A stretch of 64,000 nucleotides of DNA from SG8-30 sp963710135 (GCA_963710135.1 CAVPYY010000006.1:992001-1056000), one strand, 5' to 3'; numbered from the stretch's first letter, positions 1-9,170 are shown. The notes: generated from the sequence alone by a model not told the origin. Numbers and translations are program-made.

Positions 1-550
1 GGCAGAGATGCGTACCCACCGCTGCGCTGCGCGTGGCCGCGGCGAGCGACCTCGCGACGATTTCGAGATCGCTGCCGGCGAGACATACGCCCTTCGGCGT
101 GGCCGTGCTCCCAGACGTGTAGGTGATCTTGGTCGCGCCGGCGGGCAGCGGCGGCGCCGCATCCCGATCCAGTGCACGCTGCAGGAGCGTCATCCCGGTG
201 CGCGGCGAGCGGCCGCTGGCATGGAAGTCCGGACAGGCCTCCAGCAGGCGCTCCGGCGCATCGGTGAGGCAGGCGTCGACGCCAGCATCCTGCAGTGCGT
301 GCAGGCTCTGCGCAGCGGTGAAGAACTCCGGCAGCGGGACCACCGGGACCCGTGCCGCGTGCAGGGCGAGGTCCGCGATGACCCAGCCACAGCCATTGTC
401 GGCGCGCAGGGCGACGCGCCGCGCGCCGCTGCCCGCGAGCCAGGCGGCCTCCGCCGAGATCAACCCGCCCAGTTCCGCGTAGGTGAGGCGGCGCACGCCG
501 TCGTCGATGGCAATGCGGCTCGGGTCGTTGCCGAAAATCGTCTCAAGCAC
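1..550 (-). CDS. AMP-binding acyl-CoA synthetase/ligase, N-terminal part (cut by window edge)
   Basis: ANL-superfamily adenylate-forming enzyme, which activates a carboxylic acid with ATP. About 183 residues are visible, from a GTG start at 550 to the window edge. The phosphate-binding A3 core is present near residue 145 (TKITYTSGSTATPKGV), preceded by an N-terminal half with the usual family layout (for example YAELGGLISAEAAWL). The adenylate-forming and hinge motifs lie outside the window. The GTG start overlaps the end of the upstream hemolysin-family gene by 8 bp, indicating translational coupling. Substrate cannot be inferred. The family call is firm; the start depends on the overlap argument. 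Confidence 0.85.
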   Translation of the reverse strand, partial: MLETIFGNDPSRIAIDDGVRRLTYAELGGLISAEAAWLAGSGARRVALRADNGCGWVIADLALHAARVPVVPLPEFFTAAQSLHALQDAGVDACLTDAPERLLEACPDFHASGRSPRTGMTLLQRALDRDAAPPLPAGATKITYTSGSTATPKGVCLAGSDLEIVARSLAAATRSAAVGTHLC

Positions 551-1196
551 GGTTCGTGTTCCCGCGCCCGGAAAGTCGCAACGTGCCCAGTCTGAGGCCG
601 TCCGGGAGGTGCCCGGCAAACACCCTCGGATCCTGCCGGTAGTAACCCCCCCACCGATCCCCCGTGGCGGCGACGCGCGACTCGCTGGCGACGGCCAGCT
701 CGACCAGTGGCGCACCCACCGCCTGCAGGATGCCGTGCACGGTGCTGGTCGCCGTGAACACGATCCACTCGTGTCCCAGCGACAGCAGGTGGGCGGGCAG
801 CATGGTGACCATCCGCACCGCGGCGCGGCAGCTGCCGGCGGCGAGATTACCCACTTCCACCACTTCGGCGCGAGCGATGTTCCTGCCGACCTGTGCGCGC
901 AGTTCCTCTTCAACGGGCCGGTCGAGATAGTGCTCGAGGTACAGCCGGTCGCTGCCGGCGGACCTGTAGCCGGTCACGCAGGCCAGCCGTCCGCCGCTGC
1001 CGCGCAGCCCGAGCAGCATGGGCATGAAGGACGCGATCTGCGCGTCGTGCCGGCGCCGAAAGGCATCCTGCACGAAGGCCTCGAGCTCCGGCCGGTCCGC
1101 GGAGCCGGCGCGACTCAATACCAGGCTGTGCGATCTGCCGGCCGCAGCGCCGCGCGCGCCGGTCAACCGCTGCGGATTCGTGGGAATTCGGGGCAA
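543..1196 (-). CDS. thermostable hemolysin family protein
   Basis: 217-residue protein resembling the Vibrio thermostable (delta) hemolysin family (T_hemolysin). Visible family hallmarks are a central ITGYR-like element (ACVTGYRSAGSDRLYLEHYL), the strongly conserved VVEVGNLAAGS around residue 115, EWIVFTATSTVHGIL, and a C-terminal WGGYYRQDPRVFAGHL. There is no signal peptide or membrane segment, so a secreted pore-former is doubtful; the layout resembles GNAT/LuxI-like acyl-transferring folds (inference). It overlaps the downstream AMP-ligase by 8 bp, so the two products probably act in one pathway, perhaps on an activated acyl group. The hemolysin name is historical. Confidence 0.8.
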   Translation of the reverse strand: MPRIPTNPQRLTGARGAAAGRSHSLVLSRAGSADRPELEAFVQDAFRRRHDAQIASFMPMLLGLRGSGGRLACVTGYRSAGSDRLYLEHYLDRPVEEELRAQVGRNIARAEVVEVGNLAAGSCRAAVRMVTMLPAHLLSLGHEWIVFTATSTVHGILQAVGAPLVELAVASESRVAATGDRWGGYYRQDPRVFAGHLPDGLRLGTLRLSGRGNTNRA

Positions 1197-1370
1197 GGGG
1201 CTCTCCTGCCTGGGCTATCGGGTGCACCGCCAGGTGCGCTCTGGCCGGTTGGACGTCACCGCAGGGGAAATCCAATCGCTCCATGGCGGGATCCCTCACA
1301 GACGATTCGAATCATCAACATAATCACCAGGTCCCGCCGTGCGGTTGATTTGCAAGGCGGCCGGCGTCTA

Positions 1371-2030
1371 ATGCGTGCAGCAACTCGAATTGCATGGCGA
1401 AGCGGAGCGGACGACACAGTGGCTGACGACGCTGAACTGGTGCGGGGAATGCTGGCGGGCGAGCAGGACGCCTTCACGGCATTCTTCGAGTCGCATTTTC
1501 CGCGGGTATTCCGCTTCGCCCTGCCGCGCCTGGGGGGTGACGAGGATCTCGCCAAGGACGTCGTGCAGCGCACGATGATCAAGGCGATGCGCAAGCTCAG
1601 CCAGTTTCGCGGCGATGCCGCGCTGTTTACCTGGACCTGCCAGATCTGCCGCCGCGAGATCGCGGACCAGCTGCGTTCGTCCCGGCGCGGCTCGGCGCGG
1701 GTCATCCTGATCGAGGACAGCGACGAGGTCCGCGCCGCGCTCGATTCGGTCGCGGCGCCGGCAGGCGACGACCCGCTGCGGCGCTGCGATCGCGCCGAAC
1801 TGACCCGCATGATTCATTCGATCCTCGACCGGCTGCCGGGCCGCTATGGCGACGCGCTGGAGTGGAAATACATAGAAGGCCAGTCCGTCGAGGAAATCGG
1901 CGCAAGGCTGGGCATCGGCCAAACCGCCGCGCAGTCGCTGCTGGCGCGCGCGCGGGTGGCCTTCCGAGAGGGGCTGGAGGCGGTCTTCGGGGCTTCCGCG
2001 GTGGACGTCCTGGCGACCTTCGAGACGTGA
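1371..2030 (+). CDS. ECF-type RNA polymerase sigma factor
   Basis: Sigma-70-family protein of about 220 residues with region 2 (DEDLAKDVVQRTMIKAMRKL, then FTWTCQICRREIADQL) and a C-terminal region 4 helix-turn-helix (GQSVEEIGARLGIGQTAAQS). The chosen start is ATG 1371; an in-frame GTG at 1419 (VADDAELVRGML) fits the family equally well. Open frame continues far upstream, but that part is antisense to the hemolysin-family gene and looks non-coding. A FecR-type regulator follows 13 bp downstream and a TonB-dependent receptor after that, the typical FecI/FecR/FecA-like surface-signalling arrangement. The activating signal is unknown. Confidence 0.85.
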   Translation: MRAATRIAWRSGADDTVADDAELVRGMLAGEQDAFTAFFESHFPRVFRFALPRLGGDEDLAKDVVQRTMIKAMRKLSQFRGDAALFTWTCQICRREIADQLRSSRRGSARVILIEDSDEVRAALDSVAAPAGDDPLRRCDRAELTRMIHSILDRLPGRYGDALEWKYIEGQSVEEIGARLGIGQTAAQSLLARARVAFREGLEAVFGASAVDVLATFET

Positions 2031-2043
2031 GGGGAAAGCGACG

Positions 2044-3039
2044 ATGACAAACCAGGAGAGTCAGGACGAGGTCGAGCTCGGCCGGCTGCTGCGTGCGGTC
2101 GGACCGCGGCCCGCGCCGAGCGTCGAGTCCGCGGCCGCGATCAGGTCCGCGGTCGAGGCCGAGTGGCGCTCGAACGTCGCGCGCCGCCCGGCCGGACTGC
2201 GCCTGGGCGCCTGGGCCGCTGCGGCCACGATCGCCGGGGCCCTGGCCCTCGGCTGGTGGATGTCGGGCGCAGGACCGTCGGCGCCTGCGGCGCAGTTCGC
2301 CAGCGTCGCCACGACTATCGGCAGCGTCGAGCGCTTCGACACTCCGACCGCGACCTGGCAGACGATTGAGCAGGGCTCGCCGGTGAATGTCGGCGACCGC
2401 CTGCGCACGGGCGCGACCGGGCGCGTTGCGATGCTGATCGAGGGCGGCCCGGCGCTCCGGGTGGACCGCAACTCGGAACTGGCGCTGGTCGATCCGGCGA
2501 ACGTCACGCTGCGCCGGGGCGCAGCCTACGTGGACTCCCGCGAGACGGCCCGCAAGCTGGTGATCGATACGCCCTTCGGCGCGGTGACTCACCTCGGCAC
2601 GCGCTATTTCGCCCGCGTCGACCCGGCGGAGCTGGTCGTTGGCGTGCGCGAAGGCACCGTACGCGTCGCGGACGGCGGTCGGGTGACGGAGGTCGTCGGC
2701 GGACAGGCCCTGACGCTGCCCGCCTCGGGCAGCGCGGTGCGGCGCGACCTGCCCAGCTATGCCAGCGAGTGGGATTGGGTCGAGGCCGTGGCGCCGTCAC
2801 CCGAAATCGAAGGCATGTCGCTGGCGGACTTCGTCCAGTGGGTTGGCCACGAATCGGGCCGTAGCGTGCAGTTCGCCTCGCCCGAGGTGGAGCAGGCGGC
2901 GCGGGCCGTCATCCTGCACGGCTCGGTGGCGGGTCTGCCGCCACGAGCCGCGCTGGACGCCATCATGGCGACGTCACGCCTGGTGCATCGTGTTCAGGAC
3001 GGCGTCATCCTGCTCGAGCTGGAACCGGCTGTTCGCTGA
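2044..3039 (+). CDS. FecR family anti-sigma/sigma regulator
   Basis: 331-residue inner-membrane regulator. A short cytoplasmic N-terminus (residues 1-52) is followed by one membrane segment (about 53-73), then a periplasmic FecR domain (about 85-220, including GDRLRTGATGRVAMLIEGG and TPFGAVTHLGTRY). A C-terminal STN/secretin-like segment (about 255-325) begins at EGMSLADFVQWVGHESGR. A purine-rich RBS (GAGGGGAAAG) precedes the ATG. It should bind the upstream ECF sigma factor on the cytoplasmic side and the signalling domain of the downstream receptor in the periplasm. The three genes form one transcription unit. Confidence 0.85.
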   Translation: MTNQESQDEVELGRLLRAVGPRPAPSVESAAAIRSAVEAEWRSNVARRPAGLRLGAWAAAATIAGALALGWWMSGAGPSAPAAQFASVATTIGSVERFDTPTATWQTIEQGSPVNVGDRLRTGATGRVAMLIEGGPALRVDRNSELALVDPANVTLRRGAAYVDSRETARKLVIDTPFGAVTHLGTRYFARVDPAELVVGVREGTVRVADGGRVTEVVGGQALTLPASGSAVRRDLPSYASEWDWVEAVAPSPEIEGMSLADFVQWVGHESGRSVQFASPEVEQAARAVILHGSVAGLPPRAALDAIMATSRLVHRVQDGVILLELEPAVR

Positions 3040-3141
3040 CACGGCGTCGTCTGCGGCGCGCGACAGCATCGCTGGTCGCGCCCGTACACGGTCGTCTACC
3101 ATTGGCGATGTACCCGCACGCCGGCGGGATGATCCCCGCAG

Positions 3142-5490
3142 ATGCCAGCGCCCCCTACTTCACATCCCGGACATGGCCCCCAGCGACTCGCGCTCTGCCT
3201 CGCCGCCCTGGCGGCGGCGCTGGCCGCGCTCACGGCGATAACCGCCCTGGCTGCGGCAGGCTGGGCCGGGCAGCGACTCATCGACGTGCTCGAGCAGCTG
3301 CGGGCCCAGGGCTTCAATCTCGTCTACAGCAGCGACGTGGTCACGGATGACCTGCTGGTGGAGAACGAGCCGCGGAGTTCACAGGGCGTGGCGCTGCTCG
3401 CGGAGATCCTGGCCGAGCACGGCTTGGCCCTGCGCCAGGTCGCGCGTGACACCTATGCAATCGTGATCGCCGACCGCGCAGCCCGCCCGGCCGGGACCCC
3501 GGAATCCGCGGTAACGCCCGGCAGGGTCGTCACCCTGGACGCGATCGTGGTCGCCGCGAGCCGCTACGTGGTCGCGGATGATGCGACGGCCAGCCATACG
3601 TTCATGGACCAGGAGCAGGTGGAGAGCCTGCCGCGGCTGGCGGAGGATTCCCTCAAGGTCGTGCAGCGGCTCCCTGGGGTGGCGGGCAACGGCGTGTCGG
3701 GCCTGGCACATGTGCGTGGCGGCGAAGAAAACGAGACCCTGATCCTGTTCGACGGCCTTGCCCTGCACGAGCCCTTCCATCTGCGCAACGTGCAGAGCCC
3801 GGTGAGCCTGCTGAGCGCGCGCATCGTCGACAGTCTGGACGTCCACAACGGTGGCTTCACGGCACAGTATGGCGATCGCATGAGCGCGGTGATCGACGCA
3901 GCGAGCGTGCGTCCTGCCACCGACAGCTACAACGAGCTGGGCATGAGCCTGTTCCATGCCAGCGCGCTGGCGTCGCGCCGTTTCGACGCGGGCCGTGGGC
4001 AGTGGCTGCTCTCGGGCCGTCGCAGCAATCTCGGCGAGATCTCCCAGCTGTGGGAGAACCAGGTCGCCCAGCCGACCTACTTCGACGTGTTCGGACGGCT
4101 GGACTACACGGTCGATGCGTCGACGGATGTCGCGCTCAACGTGCTGGCGTCCGGCGACAGCATCAGGGTTTTCGACGACCGCCAGGGCGAGTCGTCGCAG
4201 GCCGGCTACCAGAATGCCTACGCCTGGATCAACGTCGAGCACCGCTTCAGCGATGCCCTGCGCGCCTCCCTCATCGCGTCGTGGACCGGCGTCAGCACCG
4301 AGCGTTCGGGCGAGGTGGCCGAGCCCGGACGGCGCACCGGAACGGTCGACGACGAGCGCAGCTACCGCATCGGCGGTCTGAAGTTCGACCTGGCGTGGTC
4401 GAACAGCCGCTGGATGCACAGCGGTGGCGTCGAGCTGCGAGACGTTCGCGCCCGCTACGACTACGCCAGCAGCGTCGTCTTCGAGCCGGACTATCCGTTT
4501 CCCGGTGCACCCGGAGCGCAACGGGTCCGGCAGATCGAGCTCGACCCGTCCGGCCAGCACATGGCGGCATACCTGTCGAGCCGCTTGCGGCTGACCGACG
4601 ACCTCACCGCCGAGGCAGGGCTGCGCTGGGACCGGCAGACCTACAGCGACGCCAATGACGCCGACGACCGCCTCGGCCCGCGCCTGAATGTGCTGTATGC
4701 GCTGGGCGAGTCGACCCGGCTTCGCGCCAGCTGGGGCCGCCACCAGCAGTTCCAGGACATCAACGAATTGCAGGTCGAGGATGGGGTCGAGACTTTCGGG
4801 CCCTCGCAACGGGTGGACCACCTCATAGTGGCCGCCGAGCACGACCTCGGCCCGGCCGCGACGCTGCGCATCGAGGCCTACCGCAAGCAGTACGCCAGCC
4901 TGCGTCCGCGCTTCGAGAACCTGTTCGATCCCGTGGCATGGCTGCCCGAGCTGGCGCCGGACCGGATCCGCATCGCCCCGGATTCCGCGAAGGCGGAGGG
5001 AGTCGAACTGCTGCTGACCCGCCGCGACAGCGGGCCATGGAGCGGCTGGTTCAGCTACACCTGGTCACGCGTCACAGACCGCCTCGATGGCCAGGACGTG
5101 CTGCGCAGCTGGGACCAGACCCATGCCCTGAATGCCGGCCTGCGCTGGACCGACGCGCACTGGGACGTCACCCTGGCGGGCACCTGGCATACCGGCTGGC
5201 CCACCACCCCGGTGGAGGACACACCGACGGGCAGTTTCGTAGCCGGCGCGCGCAACACGGCCCGGTATCCCTCGTTCTCGTCCATCGACCTGCGCGCGAG
5301 CCGGCGATTCGACGTCGCGCGCGGCGAACTGCTCGGTTATCTAGAGATCAGCAACGCGCTCAATCGCCGCAATCCCTGTTGCGTGAGCTGGTCGGTCGAG
5401 CCGGGCGCTGCAGGAAGCCTGGAACTCGAGCGCGAGTACGACCACTGGCTGCCGCTGGTGCCCTCCTTCGGCGTGCTCTGGACCTTCTGA
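3142..5490 (+). CDS. TonB-dependent receptor with N-terminal STN signalling domain
   Basis: 782-residue outer-membrane transporter. A hydrophobic signal sequence (about residues 15-38) is followed by an STN domain (about 42-110, LIDVLEQLRAQGFNLVYSS), a plug domain (about 155-265, with LPGVAGNGVSGLAHVRGG and VHNGGFTAQYGDRMSAVID) and a beta barrel to the C-terminal aromatic residue (FGVLWTF). The STN domain and the sigma/FecR genes upstream support a receptor that both imports a ligand and signals inward. The plug and barrel are closer to the broad carbohydrate/unknown-substrate group than to typical siderophore receptors. The ligand cannot be predicted from sequence alone. Confidence 0.85.
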   Translation: MPAPPTSHPGHGPQRLALCLAALAAALAALTAITALAAAGWAGQRLIDVLEQLRAQGFNLVYSSDVVTDDLLVENEPRSSQGVALLAEILAEHGLALRQVARDTYAIVIADRAARPAGTPESAVTPGRVVTLDAIVVAASRYVVADDATASHTFMDQEQVESLPRLAEDSLKVVQRLPGVAGNGVSGLAHVRGGEENETLILFDGLALHEPFHLRNVQSPVSLLSARIVDSLDVHNGGFTAQYGDRMSAVIDAASVRPATDSYNELGMSLFHASALASRRFDAGRGQWLLSGRRSNLGEISQLWENQVAQPTYFDVFGRLDYTVDASTDVALNVLASGDSIRVFDDRQGESSQAGYQNAYAWINVEHRFSDALRASLIASWTGVSTERSGEVAEPGRRTGTVDDERSYRIGGLKFDLAWSNSRWMHSGGVELRDVRARYDYASSVVFEPDYPFPGAPGAQRVRQIELDPSGQHMAAYLSSRLRLTDDLTAEAGLRWDRQTYSDANDADDRLGPRLNVLYALGESTRLRASWGRHQQFQDINELQVEDGVETFGPSQRVDHLIVAAEHDLGPAATLRIEAYRKQYASLRPRFENLFDPVAWLPELAPDRIRIAPDSAKAEGVELLLTRRDSGPWSGWFSYTWSRVTDRLDGQDVLRSWDQTHALNAGLRWTDAHWDVTLAGTWHTGWPTTPVEDTPTGSFVAGARNTARYPSFSSIDLRASRRFDVARGELLGYLEISNALNRRNPCCVSWSVEPGAAGSLELEREYDHWLPLVPSFGVLWTF

Positions 5491-5505
5491 GCCGCTCCGA
5501 GCCGG

Positions 5506-6201
5506 CTACCAGTCTGCGCGGCCGGGCAGAAGCCCTTCGCGCTCCTGCCGGGTCAGCTCGCGCCACTTGCCGCGCGGCAGGCCGTCCAGCTTCACGTTGA
5601 TGATGCGCACGCGCGTGAGCTGCCTGACCCGGTAGCCGAAATGCTCGCACATGCGCCGGATCTGGCGATTCAGCCCCTGGGTGAGCACGATCCCGAAGGT
5701 GTTACGGCCGATGCGCCAGACGCGGCAGGGCTTGGTCACGGTGTCCAGTATCGGCACGCCGGCCGACATGCCCTGCAGGAACGCCCCGGTCAGCGGTCGG
5801 TCGACGACGACGACGTACTCCTTCTCGTGCTCATTCTCGGAGCGCAGGATCTCGTTGACGATGTCGCCGTGGTTGGTGAGCAGGATCAGTCCCTCGGAGT
5901 CCTTGTCGAGACGGCCAATCGGGAAGATCCGCTCAGGGTGGCCGACGAAGTCGACGATGTTGCCGCGCACGTGGCGTTCCGTCGTGCAGGTGATGCCCGG
6001 CGGCTTGTTGAGCGCGATGTAGACGTGCTGGCGGTGCGCGCCGACGTCCTTGCCGTCCACGCAGACCCGGTCACCCGCTGCGACCTGGGTGCCGAGTCCA
6101 GCGGGCGCGCCGTTCACGGTCACCCGGCCGGCCTCGATCCAGGCGTCGGCTTCGCGCCGCGAGCACACCCCGGTGCCACTGATGAACTTGTTGAGTCGCA
6201 T
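5506..6201 (-). CDS. rluF: 23S rRNA pseudouridine synthase, RluF type
   Basis: 231-residue RsuA/RluB/E/F-family enzyme that isomerises uridine to pseudouridine in 23S rRNA (position 2604 in E. coli for RluF). An N-terminal S4 RNA-binding domain begins MRLNKFISGTGVCSRREAD. The catalytic-aspartate motif IGRLDKDSEGLILLTNHGD lies near residue 105, and a C-terminal GLNRQIRRMCEHFGYRV is typical of RluF. ATG 6201 is chosen because the S4 domain starts there; the longer open frame upstream has no homologous character. It is transcribed divergently from the malic enzyme gene. Confidence 0.88.
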   Translation of the reverse strand: MRLNKFISGTGVCSRREADAWIEAGRVTVNGAPAGLGTQVAAGDRVCVDGKDVGAHRQHVYIALNKPPGITCTTERHVRGNIVDFVGHPERIFPIGRLDKDSEGLILLTNHGDIVNEILRSENEHEKEYVVVVDRPLTGAFLQGMSAGVPILDTVTKPCRVWRIGRNTFGIVLTQGLNRQIRRMCEHFGYRVRQLTRVRIINVKLDGLPRGKWRELTRQEREGLLPGRADW

Positions 6202-6319
6202 GCAATTGGCCCGGAAGTGTAGCCCGCTGCCGGCCGCGCAAGCCAATCCGCTGCGGCTGCCGCCGCCGGTCAGAAGAAGTACGGACGGCCGCCAGGGTCG
6301 ATGGGCGTAGGCTCGCGGG

Positions 6320-8041
6320 ATGACCACCATCGAGCTCAAGCAGCCGTGGCCGGTGCAGGGCGAGCGGCTCGAGATCGCGCAGACCGGCATCGAGCTGATC
6401 CGCGAGCCGCTGCTCAACAAGGGCACGGCGTTCACGCAGGAAGAGCGCACGCGGCTCAACCTCCATGGCCTGCTGCCCTATCACGCGACCACCCTCGAAC
6501 TGCAGTCGAAGCGGATCATGCGCTCCGTGCGCAGCCGGGCGACGCCGCTCGACCAGTACGTCGAGCTGTCCCAGCTGCACGACCGCAACGAGCACCTGTT
6601 CTACCACCTGCTGACCGAGCATCTCGAAGAGCTGATGCCGATCGTCTACACCCCGACGGTGGCGGAGGCGACCACACACTTCAGCAGCGTCTTCCGGCGG
6701 GGCCGCGGCGTGTGGCTGTCGCCCGCCTTCAAGGGCCGGCTGGCGCGGGTGCTGCGCGAGGCGGCCGGCGACCGGCCGATCCGGCTGATGGTGGCGACCG
6801 ACAACGAGGCGATACTGGGCATCGGCGACCAGGGCGCCGGCGGCATGGCGATATCGGTGGGCAAGCTGGCGCTCTACACGGCCTGCGCCGGCATTCCACC
6901 TGCCGCCGCCCTGCCCATCAGCCTCGACGTCGGCACGGACAACGAGTCGCTGCTCGCCGACGAGATGTACCTGGGCTGGCGCGAGCCACGCCTGCGGGGC
7001 GCCGACTACGAGGCTTTCATCGAGGAATTCGTCGACGCGGTCAAGCGCGTCTTTCCGGGTGCGCTGGTGCAGTGGGAGGACCTGCGCAAGGACAACGCCC
7101 TGCGGGTACTCGATCGCTTCCGCGACTCGGTGCAGTCCTTCAACGACGACATCCAGGGAACCGGGGCCGTGGCCCTGGCCGGCGTCCTGTCCGCGCTGCG
7201 CCAGACCGGCGGCTCGATCGCCGAGCAGCGTTTCGTGGTCGACGGCGCCGGTGCCGCCGGACTCGGCATAGCGCGGCAGATCGGTAGTGCGCTGATCGCA
7301 GCCGGCGTCCGCCCGGAGGAAGTGCGCGAACGCATCGCCGCACTCGACAGCCGCGGACTGCTGGTCGAGGGCGCGGAGATCCGCGAGGAGTACAAGCGCG
7401 ACCTGGCGTGGCGCCGCGACTACGCGGCGAGCCTCGGACTCGGCGACGGCGCCGACCGCAAGCTCGAGTCGGTGGTGCGGGCATTCCGTCCGACGGTGCT
7501 GATCGGCACCTCCGGGCAGCCGCAGCTGTTCACCGAGCGCATCGTGCACAACATGGCCGAGCACGCGAAGCACCCCCTGATCATGCCGTTCTCGAATCCC
7601 ACTGATCGCACCGAAGCCGCACCCGCGGACCTGCTGCGCTGGACCGGCGGCCGCGCCATCGTCGCCACCGGCAGCCCGTTCGCCCCGGTCGAGGTCGACG
7701 GCCGGCCCCGGCGAATCGGCCAGGGAAACAACGTCTTTGTCTTTCCAGGCGTCGGGCTGGGCGTCCTGCTCGGCGGCTTCAGCAAGGTGACCGACGACAT
7801 GCTGACCGCGGCCGCGCATGCCGTGGCAGGCTGCGTGACCGACGCCGAACTCGAGCAGGGACTCATCTACCCGGCCGTCCGCCGCCTGCACGTGGTGACC
7901 CGCGCGGTCGCCGCGGCGGTCATTCGCTGCGGCGCCGGCCTCGCTGCGGCCGAGGCGCATGCCGACGATCTCGAAGAGCGCATCGAGCGCGCCATGTGGA
8001 AGCCGCGCTACGCCGACTACTGGCCGCTGCCGACTGGCTGA
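6320..8041 (+). CDS. maeA: NAD-dependent malic enzyme
   Basis: 573-residue oxidative-decarboxylating malate dehydrogenase (malate + NAD+ to pyruvate + CO2 + NADH). Visible elements: the N-terminal malic domain with MPIVYTPTVAEATTHFS and LMVATDNEAILGIGDQGAGG, the FNDDIQGTGAVALAG segment, the Rossmann motif VVDGAGAAGLGIARQI, and the C-terminal IMPFSNPTDRTEAAP and NNVFVFPGVGLGVLLGGF blocks. Length and order match the large NAD-type (MaeA/SfcA) family rather than the NADP type. It is a single gene divergent from rluF. An even longer open frame on the opposite strand is a GC-rich shadow. Confidence 0.92.
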   Translation: MTTIELKQPWPVQGERLEIAQTGIELIREPLLNKGTAFTQEERTRLNLHGLLPYHATTLELQSKRIMRSVRSRATPLDQYVELSQLHDRNEHLFYHLLTEHLEELMPIVYTPTVAEATTHFSSVFRRGRGVWLSPAFKGRLARVLREAAGDRPIRLMVATDNEAILGIGDQGAGGMAISVGKLALYTACAGIPPAAALPISLDVGTDNESLLADEMYLGWREPRLRGADYEAFIEEFVDAVKRVFPGALVQWEDLRKDNALRVLDRFRDSVQSFNDDIQGTGAVALAGVLSALRQTGGSIAEQRFVVDGAGAAGLGIARQIGSALIAAGVRPEEVRERIAALDSRGLLVEGAEIREEYKRDLAWRRDYAASLGLGDGADRKLESVVRAFRPTVLIGTSGQPQLFTERIVHNMAEHAKHPLIMPFSNPTDRTEAAPADLLRWTGGRAIVATGSPFAPVEVDGRPRRIGQGNNVFVFPGVGLGVLLGGFSKVTDDMLTAAAHAVAGCVTDAELEQGLIYPAVRRLHVVTRAVAAAVIRCGAGLAAAEAHADDLEERIERAMWKPRYADYWPLPTG

Positions 8042-8157
8042 TGCGGGGGGCGCGGCCCCCGGCAGCTGCGCCCGGCTCGCCAGCGGGCGGGCGCCCGGGG
8101 GTGATTCCGGCCCCTCCGCCACCGTATAGTGTCGGCCCGGCGGGCCGGAGCGGGGCC

Positions 8158-8517
8158 TTGGGTCGCAGCGACAAACCTGGAATCGTCTACACCACCGGCC
8201 TCGGCGCAATCTGCCCCGGCTGCCGCCGGCCTGTAGCACAATGCGCCTGCCGCCGCGCGGACGGTCAGCCGGCACGGGACGGGATCGTGCGGGTGTCGCG
8301 CGCCGTGGCGGGCCGCAAGGGCAAGGGCGTCTCCGTGGTGGCGGGCCTGCCGCTGGCCGGCGCCGAGCTCGAGGCACTGGCCGGCGAACTCAAGCGTCGC
8401 TGCGGCAGCGGCGGTACGGTCCGCGACGGCTGCATCGAGATTCAGGGCGATCATCGCGACCTGCTGGTGCGCGAACTGGAAGGCCGCGGCTACAAGGTGA
8501 AGCGCGCCGGCGGCTGA
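8158..8517 (+). CDS. yciH: SUI1/eIF1-like translation factor YciH
   Basis: 119-residue bacterial homologue of eIF1/SUI1, a stress-related modulator of translation initiation. The N-terminus carries the family zinc-knuckle-like CPGCRRPVAQCAC, and the C-terminal half has the SUI1 core (GKGVSVVAGLPLAGAELEAL, then CGSGGTVRDGCIEIQGDHR). The best-fitting start is TTG 8158 (LGRSDKPGIVYTTGLG aligns with the family N-terminus); an upstream in-frame GTG at 8101 would add an unrelated proline-rich stretch. It is followed 31 bp later by an NnrU-like gene. Confidence 0.85.
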   Translation: MGRSDKPGIVYTTGLGAICPGCRRPVAQCACRRADGQPARDGIVRVSRAVAGRKGKGVSVVAGLPLAGAELEALAGELKRRCGSGGTVRDGCIEIQGDHRDLLVRELEGRGYKVKRAGG

Positions 8518-8548
8518 GCCGACCGGGATCATTTACGGAGTACCTTTA

Positions 8549-9118
8549 ATGACTTTGCTGATCATTGGCCTGGTGTTGTTCCTCGGGGTCCATTCCATCT
8601 CGATCGTCGCGCCCGCCTGGCGCAACGGCATGGCGGTGAAGCTCGGTCCCTGGCCGTGGCGCGCCATCTATGGCGTGCTGTCGATCATCGGCTTCGTGCT
8701 GATCGTGAAGGGCTACGCGCTCGCCCGGCTCGATCCGACCATCCTCTACACGCCACCGGTCTGGCTGCGACACGTGTCCTGGCTGCTGATGGTGCCGGTG
8801 TTCCCGCTGCTGCTGGCGGCCTATCTGCCGGGACGCATCAAGACCGCGACCAAGCATCCGATGCTGGCGGCCGTGAAGATCTGGGCCCTGGCGCACCTGC
8901 TGGTCAACGGGACGGTGGCCGACGTGCTGCTCTTCGGCGGCTTCCTCGCCTGGGCGGTGGTCGATCGCATCTCGCTCAAGCGGCGCGTCCAGCAGCCGAT
9001 GGTCGCGGCTCCCGCGTCCAAGCTGAACGACGTCATCGCCGTGGTCGTCGGTCTCGGGCTGTACGCTTGGTTCATCATGGGTGGGCACATCAAGCTGATC
9101 GGCGTTTCGCCGATGTGA
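8549..9118 (+). CDS. NnrU family integral membrane protein
   Basis: 189-residue membrane protein with about five or six hydrophobic segments, starting MTLLIIGLVLFLGVHSISIV. The order GVHS, then AIYGVLSIIGFVLIVKGY, then KHPMLAAVKIWALAHLLVNG matches the NnrU family (also related to methanethiol oxidase/isoprenoid methyltransferase-like proteins). NnrU was named from genes near nitrite/nitric oxide reductase loci, but no denitrification genes are next to this copy. The biochemical role is unknown. Confidence 0.85.
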   Translation: MTLLIIGLVLFLGVHSISIVAPAWRNGMAVKLGPWPWRAIYGVLSIIGFVLIVKGYALARLDPTILYTPPVWLRHVSWLLMVPVFPLLLAAYLPGRIKTATKHPMLAAVKIWALAHLLVNGTVADVLLFGGFLAWAVVDRISLKRRVQQPMVAAPASKLNDVIAVVVGLGLYAWFIMGGHIKLIGVSPM

Positions 9119-9125
9119 CGACAGC

Positions 9126-9149
9126 GCCGGGACCCCCGGGGGTTCCGGC
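9126..9149. terminator. strong GC palindrome, possible transcription terminator
   Basis: A 24-bp near-perfect palindrome lies between the NnrU-like stop and the YebC-type start. Twelve positions on each side of the centre pair, with a single G-T wobble (positions 9131/9144). The core is the 12-bp perfect palindrome ACCCCCGGGGGT. No T-tract follows, so it is a stable hairpin rather than a classical intrinsic terminator; it might end transcription or stabilise the upstream mRNA. Confidence 0.35.
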
Positions 9150-9170
9150 TTTCCTGCGAAAGAGACCGAC

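Noticed and set aside
483..1370. Open frame continuing upstream of the sigma-factor gene
   Set aside because: It is antisense to the hemolysin-family gene, has no family similarity and no RBS; the sigma-factor domains begin after 1371.
3379..4842. 487-codon minus-strand open frame
   Set aside because: Shadow of the TonB-receptor gene; low-complexity composition and no conserved motifs.
6071..8377. 768-codon minus-strand open frame
   Set aside because: Lies opposite the malic enzyme and rluF/yciH; Arg/Ala/Gly-rich GC shadow.
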